From NCBI RefSeq assembly GCF_017696275.1, contig NZ_JAAORF010000001.1, positions 344,078-408,077 of the forward strand: 64,000 nucleotides of DNA. Reading direction: 5' to 3'. The stretch comes from Prochlorococcus marinus XMU1405 (lineage in GTDB: Bacteria > Cyanobacteriota > Cyanobacteriia > PCC-6307 > Cyanobiaceae). Of the stretch, positions 26,565 to 35,841 are shown in pieces (position 1 is the stretch's first letter; each line of letters starts with the position of its first letter). Position numbers and translations under genes: made by a program. Below the pieces are notes generated by a model. It worked only from the letters and a program-made list of their open reading frames with translations, was not told the origin of the DNA and searched no databases.

Positions 26565-27269
26565 ATGAAAGGCTTAGCCTTAGTTGTAGGTGCAGGTGGA
26601 ATTGGAACACAACTAGCTAAAGATCTGAATGAAAGTGAAAAAGATTTAGATGTTGTTTTGTGTGGAAGACAAAGTGAATTTAATCCTTTTTGGGAATTAG
26701 ACATAGAGGATTCTCAATCCCTTTTGCAGTTGAAAAATAAAATATCAAATCATCCTTCAAAATTGAGGCTAGTTGTTAATGCTACAGGTAGACTTCATAG
26801 TGATTCTCTTCAACCAGAAAAAAGATTACAACATCTTGATAAAAAAAATATGATGGAAAGTTTTTCAATAAATGCCTTTTCTCCTATTTTATTAGCTAAA
26901 GCGATTGAAGAATTTATACCAAAAGATTTTGATTTTAATTTTGCAAGTGTAAGTGCAAGAGTTGGTAGCATTGGAGATAATCAAACTGGAGGTTGGTATT
27001 CATATAGAGCTGCAAAATCTGCGCAAAATCAGTTTTTTAAATCTTTAAGTATTGAATGGGCTAGACGTTTCCCAAAGGCTACTATCACATTGCTTCATCC
27101 AGGAACAGTAGATACTGATTTATCTAGACCTTTTCATAAATTTGTTCCAGAACATAAATTATTTAGTAAAGAAAAATCCTCCCAATTCTTGATTAATATT
27201 ATTAAAAATCAATCACCAGAATCTACAGGAAAATTTATTGCATGGGACAACTCGGAGATACCTTGGTAA
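26565..27269 (+). CDS. Short-chain dehydrogenase/reductase (SDR)
   Basis: This 234-residue Rossmann-fold oxidoreductase has the nucleotide loop 'VVGAGGIGTQLAKDL' near the start, 'VVNATGRLHS' (usual NNAG), a catalytic serine region 'ASVSARVGSIGDN' and the catalytic 'YSYRAAKSAQNQF' (Y-x-x-x-K). It ends with 'LLHPGTVDTDLSRPF', as in C-factor/CsgA-like SDRs. The GxGGxG loop instead of TGxxxGxG is typical for that subgroup. The substrate is unknown. Confidence 0.82.
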   Translation: MKGLALVVGAGGIGTQLAKDLNESEKDLDVVLCGRQSEFNPFWELDIEDSQSLLQLKNKISNHPSKLRLVVNATGRLHSDSLQPEKRLQHLDKKNMMESFSINAFSPILLAKAIEEFIPKDFDFNFASVSARVGSIGDNQTGGWYSYRAAKSAQNQFFKSLSIEWARRFPKATITLLHPGTVDTDLSRPFHKFVPEHKLFSKEKSSQFLINIIKNQSPESTGKFIAWDNSEIPW

Positions 27270-27297
27270 ACTAAATTTTTTTTATATCAATAGATCT

Positions 27298-28473
27298 TTA
27301 AGTCAATATTTTTTTTATTTCTCTAGCAAGTAAATCAACCTCAGCTTCTGTAGTCATTTGATGTACGCATGCTCTAAACCATTTTGGATCTTCTAAAACT
27401 CTAATCCAAATTTTCTCTTCTCCAAGTTTCTTTACAAATTTATCCTTATCTTTAATATTTTCGATATTAAAACTAACAATCCCATTTAAATATTTTTTTT
27501 CTAAAACTAATTCAACACCCTTTAATTGATTTAATTCATCCCAAAGTTTCCCACTTAATTTTTTGATATTTTTGTTTTTTTCTTTTTCATGGCAGTCTTT
27601 ATCCAAAAGATCTAAAGAATTCCGGAGCCCAGCAAGTAAAGGAATACAAGAGGTAGCTATTTCAAATTTCCTTGCATCATCATGAAAAAGATTATCTGAA
27701 GGCTCGTAAATGCCTTGTTCTTTTTTTAATGATTTCCAACCAATTATTGTTGGATCTGTTTCATGAATAAATCTATCTGAGACATAAATGGCTCCAAGCC
27801 CTTCTGGGCCACAGGCCCATTTATGAGAAGTTATTGAATATAAATCAGAATAAAAAACTTCTTTTTCAATATTTATGTGCCCAAAGGTTTGAGCACCATC
27901 AACAAGTAAATAAGAATCTTCTCGATTATTTTTTAATTCGATAGAAATTTGTTTTAAAGGAATTTTATATCCAAAGTTCCATAAGATATGAGAAATAATT
28001 AGGATCTTAGTCTTACTATTTAGATTTTTCAAAATCTCTAAAATTATATTTTCGTCGTTTAGATTTTTAATTTTTTGGATTGGCAAAATTTTGAATATTA
28101 ATTTATTTCTTCTGCAAAATTCTCGACTTGCAGCCACTACTCCAGGATGTTCACAGTCACTTATTAACAACTCTTCTCCCTCTTCTACTTTTATTCCCCA
28201 AAAGGGCAAAATCATACCGGAAGAGATATTTTCGGTAAAAGCTACATTCTTTGAATTGACACCTAATTTTTGCGCAATGATTCTTTTTGTGGTCAATATT
28301 TCTTTGTAAATAAAAGGCCACATATCATTGGTAAATGGTCCTAAATCTTGGATAATTTCCCAAGTTTTAACTATTGCTTCTAGAGAAGATTTTGGTAATG
28401 GTCCTTGACCGCCATAGTTGAAATAATACTTATTTTTTAATGCGGGTATTTGATCTCTTAGATTATTTCTCAT
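27298..28473 (-). CDS. Class V aminotransferase / cysteine desulfurase-like protein
   Basis: This 391-residue PLP enzyme of the class V fold has the PLP lysine in 'ITSHKWACGPEGLGAIYV', preceded by 'LLVDGAQTFGH' (PLP aspartate) and 'VAFTENISSGMILPF' (substrate anchor). It could be a SufS-like or isopenicillin epimerase-like enzyme. The usual cysteine-desulfurase active cysteine loop near the C terminus is not clear; 'KWFRACVHQMTT' contains a cysteine followed by histidine. Partners in iron-sulfur assembly are not adjacent, although nfu lies 1.6 kb away. Confidence 0.75.
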   Translation of the reverse strand: MRNNLRDQIPALKNKYYFNYGGQGPLPKSSLEAIVKTWEIIQDLGPFTNDMWPFIYKEILTTKRIIAQKLGVNSKNVAFTENISSGMILPFWGIKVEEGEELLISDCEHPGVVAASREFCRRNKLIFKILPIQKIKNLNDENIILEILKNLNSKTKILIISHILWNFGYKIPLKQISIELKNNREDSYLLVDGAQTFGHINIEKEVFYSDLYSITSHKWACGPEGLGAIYVSDRFIHETDPTIIGWKSLKKEQGIYEPSDNLFHDDARKFEIATSCIPLLAGLRNSLDLLDKDCHEKEKNKNIKKLSGKLWDELNQLKGVELVLEKKYLNGIVSFNIENIKDKDKFVKKLGEEKIWIRVLEDPKWFRACVHQMTTEAEVDLLAREIKKILT

Positions 28474-28509
28474 GGAAATTTATATTATATTTTCAACTCT
28501 TGAATTTTT

Positions 28510-29304
28510 TTAAATATTGCCCACTAAAGTTACTGTTCTAAATTCAATATCCTCAATTACTTTCCAAGGTTTAGTACTCCTTTCTGCAAATTTTAAATTT
28601 TTAAATCCTAGTTCTTTAAAATCACTTATAAACTCTGGCTCGTACCATGCTCCACTAATACATCCTGTCCATAAATCATGATCATTTTGCAATCTTAAAG
28701 GAACTTTTTTGTTAGAGACGATATCGCTAATTGCAATTCTTCCATTATCGTTTAAAACTCTTTTTATGTTATTTAAAAGGTTATTTCTAGATTCTGGACT
28801 TACCAAGTTTAAAACGCAATTACTTAAAATAATATCAACTGATTTATCTGCGATTAATGGATTTAAATCTTTATCTAGTACATCAAGTTTTTCAATTGAA
28901 CCTTCTAGAAATTCTGTATTGTTGAAACCTATATTTTTTGTAACTTCTTTAGAGGCTGATCTTGATAAAGAAAGCATGTCAGGATTCTGATCAACTCCAA
29001 TAACTTTCCCTTCTTTCCCAACAATTTGGGCACAAATGAAAGCATTTTTGCCGCTACCACTTCCAAGGTCTAAGACTATATCATTTTTTTGAACATATTT
29101 TGTTGGATCACCACACCCATAGTCTCTTTCTATTACCTCTTGAGGAATTGCTTCAAGTAAAACGGGATTAAACCCAACTGGTGTACAAAGACAACTTTCT
29201 TTTTCTTGTGCGGCTGAGCCATATCTTTCTTGAATCGCATCTTTATGATCGAATTGATTAGGTGCTTTATTCGATGTGTTTGTATTACAGCAACTTTCAG
29301 ACAT
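28510..29304 (-). CDS. arsM: Arsenite methyltransferase-like SAM enzyme
   Basis: This 264-residue class I methyltransferase has the SAM loop 'VLDLGSGSGKNAFICAQIVG' with 'VIGVDQNPDML'. It has the ArsM-type cysteines: a Cys pair near the N terminus (ESCC), 'ESCLCTPVGF', 'YGCGDP', 'ILSNCVLNL' and 'WTGCISGA'. In ArsM, conserved cysteines bind arsenite for stepwise methylation. I chose ATG 29304 over the TTG at 29337, which lies at the edge of the terminator upstream. Arsenite as substrate is inferred from cysteine placement. Confidence 0.75.
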   Translation of the reverse strand: MSESCCNTNTSNKAPNQFDHKDAIQERYGSAAQEKESCLCTPVGFNPVLLEAIPQEVIERDYGCGDPTKYVQKNDIVLDLGSGSGKNAFICAQIVGKEGKVIGVDQNPDMLSLSRSASKEVTKNIGFNNTEFLEGSIEKLDVLDKDLNPLIADKSVDIILSNCVLNLVSPESRNNLLNNIKRVLNDNGRIAISDIVSNKKVPLRLQNDHDLWTGCISGAWYEPEFISDFKELGFKNLKFAERSTKPWKVIEDIEFRTVTLVGNI

Positions 29305-29335
29305 ATTTTTTAAAGGACTCTTGATAAATATAGCC

Positions 29336-29361
29336 AAAAAAAAAGCCCCTGAAAAAGGGGC
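29336..29361 (-). terminator. Strong rho-independent terminator of the DUF4278 gene
   Basis: On the minus strand a six-pair GC-rich stem (GCCCCT / AGGGGC) with a five-base loop is followed by nine T residues. It lies 20 bases past the DUF4278 stop and about 30 bases before the arsM-like ATG, so arsM needs a promoter overlapping this hairpin or depends on read-through. Confidence 0.85.
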
Positions 29362-29381
29362 CTTTAATTTGTTTAGTTAAA

Positions 29382-29555
29382 TTATTTAGTGTAATTAACA
29401 CCTCTGTAATTTAATTCTGCTTTTTCATTACTTGAAGAAGCGTCATCCATTCTGTTGGTGTATACGTTTCTTCTATAGGTAAGTTCAACAAGTTGCTTTT
29501 TAGCAGCTTCTTTGTTTTGAACGTAGTTTTTACCTCTGTAAGTTAAAGTAGTCAT
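29382..29555 (-). CDS. DUF4278 small protein
   Basis: The 57-residue protein starts MTTLTYRGKNYVQNK and ends AELNYRGVNYTK, the two tyrosine-rich 'YRG..Y' repeats typical of the cyanobacterial DUF4278 family. A third related element, 'ELTYRRNVYTNR', lies between them. The function is unknown. I chose ATG 29555 and not 29591, because the extra residues are encoded by a GC-rich hairpin and do not resemble the family. The gene has a promoter, a palindrome and a structured leader upstream, and a strong terminator downstream, so it is its own transcription unit. Confidence 0.8.
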   Translation of the reverse strand: MTTLTYRGKNYVQNKEAAKKQLVELTYRRNVYTNRMDDASSSNEKAELNYRGVNYTK

Positions 29556-29570
29556 GTTTCGATGTGACAA

Positions 29571-29623
29571 AACGGCCATCCCCCGTTCCATGGTATGACT
29601 CGAACTGCGCCCTCGAATGAGGG
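29571..29623 (-). promoter_or_regulatory. Structured leader of the DUF4278 gene
   Basis: Two hairpins lie between the likely transcription start and the ATG at 29555: CCCTC-ATTC-GAGGG (plus positions 29610-29623) and AACGG-GGGATGG-CCGTT (29571-29587). The second ends 15 bases before the start codon. This stretch is clearly richer in GC than its surroundings. It could be a regulatory leader or the 5' part of an RNA that also acts on its own. Confidence 0.45.
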
Positions 29624-29653
29624 TGAACGAAAAGTAGCGATTGCTACAAAATT

Positions 29654-29684
29654 ATTATAAACGAATTATCCTAGACATGTCTAG
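29654..29684 (-). promoter_or_regulatory. TATAAT box with 14-bp palindromic operator
   Basis: A perfect 14-base palindrome CTAGACATGTCTAG lies at 29671-29684. On the minus strand a perfect -10 hexamer TATAAT (29659 to 29654) follows 11 bases later, so the palindrome covers the spacer and -35 position of the DUF4278 promoter. This is where a dimeric repressor or activator would bind. It does not match the cyanobacterial LexA or NtcA (GTA-N8-TAC) consensus. Confidence 0.5.
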
Positions 29685-29808
29685 CTTTTACAAATAGAAA
29701 CGAAGATTTAATGTTTTTTTAATTATTATCTTAGGTAAATTTTTTTATAAATAGTCTCTAAAAAGGTTTATGTTTATATTTGTTTAATACACATGTAACT
29801 ATTTATTT

Positions 29809-30066
29809 ATGACAGGTTTTTTATATTTCTTGGGAAATACTTTAAGGTGGCCAGTTTTAAAGCCAAAAGAATTCTTTTCACTACATGCGTATTTTTCAAT
29901 TGTTTATTTGATAACTTTTACTTTGAGTAAATATGATGTAAGCCAATCAAATTTAGTTTTTACTTTAGGAATTCTTGCACCTCTTTTAATCGCTATTGGT
30001 CAAGGACTTCCGATTGATTGCCTTGATATGGAATCATCTTTGTTAAAGGAATTAAAAACTAAATAA
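29809..30066 (+). CDS. Small membrane protein, function unknown
   Basis: This 85-residue protein has two likely transmembrane helices (about residues 26-42, 'AYFSIVYLITFTL', and 48-62, 'VFTLGILAPLLIAIGQ'), with an N-terminal 'GFLYFLGNTLRWPVLKPKEFF' segment. It resembles short cyanobacterial conserved hypothetical proteins. No functional motif is seen. It starts at ATG 29809, diverging from the DUF4278 gene across a 217-base region that holds the palindrome. Confidence 0.65.
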   Translation: MTGFLYFLGNTLRWPVLKPKEFFSLHAYFSIVYLITFTLSKYDVSQSNLVFTLGILAPLLIAIGQGLPIDCLDMESSLLKELKTK

Positions 30067-30089
30067 TATATATTTCAGTTAAAAAATTT

Positions 30090-30335
30090 TTATAAAACCT
30101 GGACAACTTCGCTTATTTCAGGAATCATTTCTTTTAACTTTCTTTCAATACCCATTTTTAGAGTCATAGTGCTACTTGGGCAACTGCCACATGCTCCTTG
30201 AAGTCTGACTTTTACAATTGGACCATCTATTTCTGCAATCTCTACATTACCTCCATCAGAAATTAAAAAAGGTCTTAACTCGTCAAGGACCTTTTCTACA
30301 TTTTCGTTTGTCAGCGAGAGTGTTTCAGTACTCAT
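30090..30335 (-). CDS. nfu: NifU-like (Nfu) iron-sulfur scaffold
   Basis: This 81-residue single-domain protein carries the NifU C-terminal domain: '[21 protein letters not shown]', '[33 protein letters not shown]'. The CxxC (CGSC) binds and delivers [4Fe-4S] clusters, in cyanobacteria mainly to photosystem I and other plastid-type targets. Length is that of the minimal cyanobacterial NfuA. It is read divergently from mqo with 70 bases between starts. Confidence 0.93.
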   Translation of the reverse strand: MSTETLSLTNENVEKVLDELRPFLISDGGNVEIAEIDGPIVKVRLQGACGSCPSSTMTLKMGIERKLKEMIPEISEVVQVL

Positions 30336-30405
30336 AATTTTGGATTAACTTTATAATAAGCCTAGAAAGAAATCTGATTAATTGCAAAAAAGATAATTTT
30401 CTGTT

Positions 30406-31902
30406 GTGACTTCATCTAAAAATCCCACTAATGATAATAGCTACTTTGATGCAGTCTTAGTAGGAGCAGGGATAATGAGCAGTACTTTAGCCCTTCTAAT
30501 TTCAGAAGTTTTACCAGATATAAAGTTTCTTATTATAGAAAAATTAAAAGCTCCAGGAAGTGAAAGTACTGGTGCTTTTAATAATGCAGGTACAGGACAT
30601 GCTGCTAATTGCGAATTAAACTATACCCCTTTAGATGAAAAAGGAAATCTTAAAATAGATAAAGCGCTCTCAATAAATCGTTCTTTTGAAACATCTATGT
30701 CTTTATGGGCCTCATTGTATGAAGCAGGGAAAATTGATTTTAAAAAGTTTCTAAAATTTATTCCTCATATTAGTTTTGTGTCTGGTCAGGATAATATTTC
30801 TTTTTTAAAAAAAAGATTTCAGAAAATGACTGAAAATCCTGAATTTATCGATATGGAATTTTCCACATCTTTTGATGAAATTTCATCATGGGCTCCACTA
30901 ATAACAAAAGATAGAAATTCATCTACTAATATTGCTGCTACCAGAATAGGTAGAGGAACTGATATTAATTTTGAGGCTTTAACTAAAGAGTATTTGTCAT
31001 TAGTTTCTTTAAACAAAAATGTTGAAATTAGATACAAAACAGAATTAGTAGATTTAAAGAAAATTGATAAAAAACAATGGGAACTAGAAATTAGTTCAGA
31101 AGGTACAAAAACTTCAATTAGAACTGGCTATGTTTTTCTTGGTGCTGGTGGAAAAACAATTAATTATTTACAAAAATCAAAAATTCCAGAAGCAAAAATT
31201 TATGGTGGATTTCCTGTTAGTGGGAAATGGCTTATTTGCGAGAAAAAAGATCTAACAGAAAAACATAACTCAAAAGTTTATGGTAAGGCTGATATTGGAT
31301 CCCCACCAATGTCTGTGCCTCATTTAGATACCAGATGGATTGATAATAAAAAACTTCTTTTATATGGACCTTTTGCAGGATTTACAACAAAATTTTTAAA
31401 GCAAAGTTCATACTTTGACTTATTTAGTTCAATTAAAAAGAATAATATTTTTTCTATGTTAGACGTTGGTTTCAAGAACAATGATTTAATTAATTATCTA
31501 ATATCGCAATCATTAAAGAACCATAACTCAAGAGTTGAAAATTTAAAGAATATGATGCCATCAGCTAATTCGTCTGATTGGTATTTAAAGAATGCTGGTC
31601 AAAGAGTTCAAATAATTAAAAAAACAGAAGCTGGTGGTTCTTTGAAATTTGGAACTGAGATTGTAAATTCATCTGATGGATCATTATCTGCTTTGTTAGG
31701 GGCATCTCCCGGAGCAAGTACTGCGGTCTCAATTATGGTTAAGGTTCTAGAAAAATCTGTCTTATTTTTAAACGACAAGCATAATCTTCAGAAAAAAATA
31801 AATGACTTAATCTATCCAGAACTATCGGACTCTGAAAAAAACAGTAGCTTAATAAAAGACATCAAAAAAAGAAATAATTCCATTTTTGGTTTCCATCCAT
31901 AA
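30406..31902 (+). CDS. mqo: Malate:quinone oxidoreductase
   Basis: This FAD-dependent, membrane-peripheral enzyme oxidises malate to oxaloacetate and passes electrons to quinone. The 498 residues open with a Rossmann '[25 protein letters not shown]', then '[18 protein letters not shown]', '[19 protein letters not shown]', '[16 protein letters not shown]' and '[12 protein letters not shown]', all typical of MQO. The start is GTG 30406. It ends 55 bases before lepA. In an organism with an incomplete TCA cycle it links malate to the respiratory chain. Confidence 0.93.
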   Translation: MTSSKNPTNDNSYFDAVLVGAGIMSSTLALLISEVLPDIKFLIIEKLKAPGSESTGAFNNAGTGHAANCELNYTPLDEKGNLKIDKALSINRSFETSMSLWASLYEAGKIDFKKFLKFIPHISFVSGQDNISFLKKRFQKMTENPEFIDMEFSTSFDEISSWAPLITKDRNSSTNIAATRIGRGTDINFEALTKEYLSLVSLNKNVEIRYKTELVDLKKIDKKQWELEISSEGTKTSIRTGYVFLGAGGKTINYLQKSKIPEAKIYGGFPVSGKWLICEKKDLTEKHNSKVYGKADIGSPPMSVPHLDTRWIDNKKLLLYGPFAGFTTKFLKQSSYFDLFSSIKKNNIFSMLDVGFKNNDLINYLISQSLKNHNSRVENLKNMMPSANSSDWYLKNAGQRVQIIKKTEAGGSLKFGTEIVNSSDGSLSALLGASPGASTAVSIMVKVLEKSVLFLNDKHNLQKKINDLIYPELSDSEKNSSLIKDIKKRNNSIFGFHP

Positions 31903-31957
31903 TTCTAATTAGCTAATATTAATCAAGATGTAATAAGAGGAGAGTTTTTCTTTCTAT

Positions 31958-33766
31958 ATGACTGATATATCGGTTTCAAAAATTAGAAATTTCTGCATAA
32001 TCGCTCATATTGACCATGGCAAATCTACCCTTGCTGACAGGTTGCTCCAAGATACTGGTACTGTGCAGCAAAGGGATATGCAAGAACAATTTTTGGACAG
32101 TATGGATCTTGAAAGAGAGAGAGGAATTACTATCAAGTTACAGGCCGCTAGGATGAAATATAAAGCTGACGATTCTCAAGAATATGTTTTGAACTTAATA
32201 GATACTCCAGGGCATGTTGATTTCTCTTATGAGGTTAGTAGATCTCTTCAAGCTTGTGAAGGCGCTTTACTCGTTGTTGATGCAAGTCAAGGCGTAGAAG
32301 CTCAAACCTTAGCTAATGTTTATCTTGCCTTAGAAAATAATCTTGAAATTATTCCTGTCTTAAATAAAGTTGATTTACCAGGTGCTGATGCTGAAAAAAT
32401 AAAACAAGAAATAGAGGAAATTATTGGACTTGATACATCTAATGCAATAAATTGTTCAGCAAAAACTGGAGTTGGTATTAAAGATATTTTGGAAGCAATC
32501 GTAAGAAGAGTACCTCCTCCTCAAGATGAAATTAAACTACCTACAAAGGCACTCATTTTTGATTCTTATTATGATCCGTACAGGGGAGTTATTGTTTATT
32601 TCAGGGTGATATCTGGGTCTCTTAATAAGAGAGAAAAGATATTATTAATGGCGAGTAAAAAAAATTATGAACTGGATGAGATAGGAATAATGGCCCCTGA
32701 TCAGCAGCAAGTTGATGAATTACATGCAGGAGAAGTTGGTTATTTAGCTGCGTCTATAAAATCAGTTGCTGATGCGAGAGTAGGAGATACGATTACTCTT
32801 TTAAATTCACCTGCAAATGATCCTTTGCCTGGTTATAAGACTGCAAATCCAATGGTTTTTTGTGGCTTATTCCCGACTGATGCCGATCAATTCCCAGATT
32901 TAAGAGTATCTCTTGAAAAATTACAATTATCTGATGCAGCTTTAAAATATGAGCCCGAAACTAGTAGCGCAATGGGCTTCGGATTTAGGTGCGGATTCCT
33001 AGGACTTCTTCATATGGAGATTGTTCAAGAAAGATTAGAAAGAGAATATGACTTGGATCTAATCGTAACGGCACCATCAGTTATTTATAAAGTTAATTTA
33101 AATCAGCAGGAACATATTTTTATTGATAATCCTTCTACAATTCCTGATCCACAACTTAGAGAATCAATAGAAGAGCCTTATGTGAAAATGGAAATTTATG
33201 CTCCCAATGAATTTAATGGAACATTAATGGGTTTATGTCAGGAAAGAAGGGGAGTATTTATAGATATGAAATACATAACAACAGATCGAGTTACCTTGAT
33301 TTATGAAATTCCATTAGCAGAAGTTGTTACAGATTTCTTTGATCAAATGAAAAGTAGAACCCAAGGTTATGCATCAATGGAATATCATTTGATTGGCTAT
33401 AGAAAGAATGACCTTGTTAGATTAGATGTCCTAATAAATTCAGAAAGAGCAGATCCTTTAACTTCTATTGTTCATAAAGATAAAGCTTATGGAATTGGCA
33501 GAAGTTTAGTTGAGAAATTAAAAGAACTTATTCCAAAACAACAATTTAAAATACCTATCCAAGCATCAATCGGTAGCAGGATTATTGCAAGTGAAAGTAT
33601 AAGTGCTTTGAGAAAAGATGTTTTATCTAAATGTTATGGAGGAGATATATCTAGGAAAAAGAAACTTTTAAAGAAACAGGCCAAAGGTAAAAAGAGGATG
33701 AAGGCAATGGGTAAGGTTGAAGTCCCCCAAGAAGCTTTTATGGCAGTCCTGAAATTAAATCAGTAA
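31958..33766 (+). CDS. lepA: Elongation factor 4 (LepA)
   Basis: This ribosomal GTPase back-translocates or remodels stalled ribosomes. The 602 residues have '[15 protein letters not shown]', '[15 protein letters not shown]', '[14 protein letters not shown]', '[11 protein letters not shown]', and the LepA C-terminal signature '[34 protein letters not shown]' (spread over about 35 residues at the end). A good Shine-Dalgarno (GAGGAGAG) lies 12-20 bases upstream of the ATG. Length is standard. Confidence 0.97.
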
Positions 33767-33844
33767 TTTTTTTTAATTTAAAATTTATAGCTATTTATTA
33801 TTAAAAGAATTGGGTATATTTCATTTATATCTGTAAAAAAAAAT

Positions 33845-34690
33845 TTGGAAATTAACTCATTTAATCGTGTCGGCGCAAATATCAGAAAAGCTGGATTTTT
33901 AATTGTACTTTTTTATCTTCTTGTTGTTTTAATAATGAAATTTTTAGATGCCAATAATTTTTTTGGCTATTCATTTTCAACGTTAAGCAATGATATCTTT
34001 GCCCCTCCTTCTCTTAATCATTTTTGTGGCACAGATAGATTAGGAAGAGATGTTTGCTTAAGAACTTTGCAAGGATCATCATTAGCGATAGAAGTTGTAT
34101 TCTTAGCTATTCTTTTTTCATTAAGTTTGGGTTTGCCATTGGGATTATTAAGTGGATATTTTGGTGGTTTTTTTGATAAATGCTTATCACTAATAATGGA
34201 TACTATTTTTTCAATACCTGTAATTTTGCTTTCAGTTGTTGTGGCTTTTGTATTGGGTAAGGGCATCCTTAACGCTGCTTTGGCATTGTGTATTGTTTAC
34301 TCTCCTCAATATTTTAGATTAATCAGAAATCAGACAATATTGGTTAAATCCGAAACTTATGTGGAGGCAGCTCAAGTTACAGGAGCTGATGTTAAAACAA
34401 TTATTTTTAAATATATTCTCCCAAATGTAATAACACCTTTGCCTATTCTGATTACCCTAAATGCTGCGGATGCAGTTTTGGTATTAGGAAGTTTAGGATT
34501 TTTAGGCCTTGGTGTTCCTGCAGATGTCCCAGAGTGGGGAAGTGATTTAAATCTTGCTCTTGCCGCTTTACCTACAGGTATATGGTGGACGGCTTTGTTC
34601 CCAGGTTTGGCAATGTTTTTTTTAGTTTTAGGTCTTTCTTTTATAGGAGAGGATCTTGAAGAAATTTTTGATAGTCAAAATTCTGAATAA
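33845..34690 (+). CDS. ABC transporter permease, DppC/OppC type
   Basis: This 281-residue inner-membrane permease has about six spans and the N-terminal segment of the peptide/nickel group ('GTDRLGRDVCLRTLQGSSLAIEVVFLAILFSLSLGLPLGLLSGYFGG', spread over about 45 residues), plus the EAA loop 'YVEAAQVTGADVKTIIFKYILPNVITPL'. It normally works with a DppB partner, ATPases and a binding protein. None is adjacent here, so those subunits must be elsewhere. The TTG at 33845 is the only plausible start. The substrate is unknown. Confidence 0.85.
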   Translation: MEINSFNRVGANIRKAGFLIVLFYLLVVLIMKFLDANNFFGYSFSTLSNDIFAPPSLNHFCGTDRLGRDVCLRTLQGSSLAIEVVFLAILFSLSLGLPLGLLSGYFGGFFDKCLSLIMDTIFSIPVILLSVVVAFVLGKGILNAALALCIVYSPQYFRLIRNQTILVKSETYVEAAQVTGADVKTIIFKYILPNVITPLPILITLNAADAVLVLGSLGFLGLGVPADVPEWGSDLNLALAALPTGIWWTALFPGLAMFFLVLGLSFIGEDLEEIFDSQNSE

Positions 34691-34692
34691 AT

Positions 34693-35364
34693 TTAGTTAT
34701 CTTTAATAGGATAAAGTTCTCCTTGATTATTCAACTTTGGATATTCTTTAGCTGATTTTTTGTACATCGCAGCTAATTCTGGGTAACACCATTCAAAAAG
34801 TGTTTTTTGATATTCATCCATATTTAAACCTTCTCCATTAGCGGGCAATATACCTTTATTTTTTCTTTGGCGAATAGCTTCAAATAATAATATGGAAGCA
34901 GCAACTGAAACATTAAGGGATTGAACCATACCTCTCATAGGTATAAAAATTGATTGATCAACCATTGATATAAGTTCATTACTTAGTCCCCATTTTTCGG
35001 CTCCTAAAACAAAACATGTATTTTGAGAATAATCAAAATTTCTATAATCTACTGATTCATTATTAAGAGTCGTTCCATATAATTTAAAACCCTTATTCTT
35101 TAAATCAGATATTGCTGAAATAGTGTTTTCATGATTATTTAGTTTTACCCATTTTTGACTTCCTTGAGCAGTACTATTAAAAGTCTTAACGGCATTCGTT
35201 TTGCTAATAAAATTTGCTTCGAAAACACCTGCTGCATCACATGTCCTTAATATCGCAGATAAATTATGTGGTTTATTGACATCCTCAACTAAAACAGTCA
35301 AGTTTTTCATTCTGCAATCTAAAACACTTTTGATTCGTTCAAATCTTCTTGGCAAAATTGACAT
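34693..35364 (-). CDS. trmH: tRNA (Gm18) 2'-O-methyltransferase, SpoU/TrmH family
   Basis: This 223-residue trefoil-knot RNA methyltransferase opens with 'RFERIKSVLDCRMKNLTVLVEDVNKPHNLSAILRTCDAAG', shows the SAM motif 'CFVLGAEKWGLSNELI', and ends its domain with 'IPMRGMVQSLNVSVAASILLFEAIRQR' (knot motif 3). A C-terminal TrmH-specific extension follows ('KTLFEWCYPELAAMYKKSAKEYP'), as in TrmH of Thermus and E. coli. The ribose of G18 in tRNA is the likely target. It converges on the permease gene with two bases between stops. Confidence 0.9.
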   Translation of the reverse strand: MSILPRRFERIKSVLDCRMKNLTVLVEDVNKPHNLSAILRTCDAAGVFEANFISKTNAVKTFNSTAQGSQKWVKLNNHENTISAISDLKNKGFKLYGTTLNNESVDYRNFDYSQNTCFVLGAEKWGLSNELISMVDQSIFIPMRGMVQSLNVSVAASILLFEAIRQRKNKGILPANGEGLNMDEYQKTLFEWCYPELAAMYKKSAKEYPKLNNQGELYPIKDN

Positions 35365-35424
35365 TTATAATTTTTTCACACTTTTAAATTATATTCAAAA
35401 AATATTGATTACCTATTAAATCTC

Positions 35425-35445
35425 TTGGTTTATAATATTTTGGTA
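35425..35445 (+). promoter_or_regulatory. Probable -10 box upstream of the 67-residue gene
   Basis: TATAAT at 35431-35436 lies 24 bases before the ATG at 35461. Transcription would begin near 35443 and give a leader of about 18 bases. No good -35 box is present at the expected distance. Confidence 0.4.
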
Positions 35446-35460
35446 GTTTAAATTAACTCA

Positions 35461-35664
35461 ATGGCATACATAGAATGGGACTATACGGTAATAACAAGTA
35501 TGGTAGAAAAACAAGGGTGGGATTTACCTGATCGTGAATCTGAAGAATGGAATAAATTTAACGATGAATTAGGAGAAAAAATGAGAGGTGTTGGAATTAT
35601 TTTTGAAAAATATTGCAAATTTACTCCTGACATAGGAGAGGGAGTTCATCTTCTAGATGACTAA
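35461..35664 (+). CDS. Small soluble protein, function unknown
   Basis: This 67-residue acidic protein is of a type seen in picocyanobacteria. It starts MAYIEWDYTVITSMVEKQGWDLPDRE and has a helix 'WNKFNDELGEKMRG' and the end 'EGVHLLDD'. No family function is known to me. It has a TATAAT box 24 bases upstream and a downstream hairpin (35682-35707), so it is probably a separate transcript. Confidence 0.7.
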   Translation: MAYIEWDYTVITSMVEKQGWDLPDRESEEWNKFNDELGEKMRGVGIIFEKYCKFTPDIGEGVHLLDD

Positions 35665-35681
35665 TCATAAATAGTTTTAAA

Positions 35682-35707
35682 CCATTGATGTATCCCTTAA
35701 TCAATGG
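35682..35707 (+). terminator. Hairpin after the 67-residue gene
   Basis: A perfect eight-pair stem CCATTGAT / ATCAATGG with a ten-base loop begins 17 bases past the stop codon. The following sequence is A/T-rich but not a pure T tract, so termination efficiency is uncertain. Confidence 0.4.
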
Positions 35708-35841
35708 CTTATTAATTAATAAGATAATATATTTTCTATAAATTAGAACTGGCAATTATTAAGGCTTCATAAAGCTTGTACTCAAAAAAAAATTTTTTAT
35801 TCCACAAAAAAGTTATTTAATTTCTATATTTGAATAAAAAT

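Noticed and set aside
29588..29640. tRNA-like segment upstream of the DUF4278 gene (minus strand contains GTTCGAGTC)
   Set aside because: The five bases on either side of the T-loop-like sequence do not pair and no other tRNA arm can be drawn.
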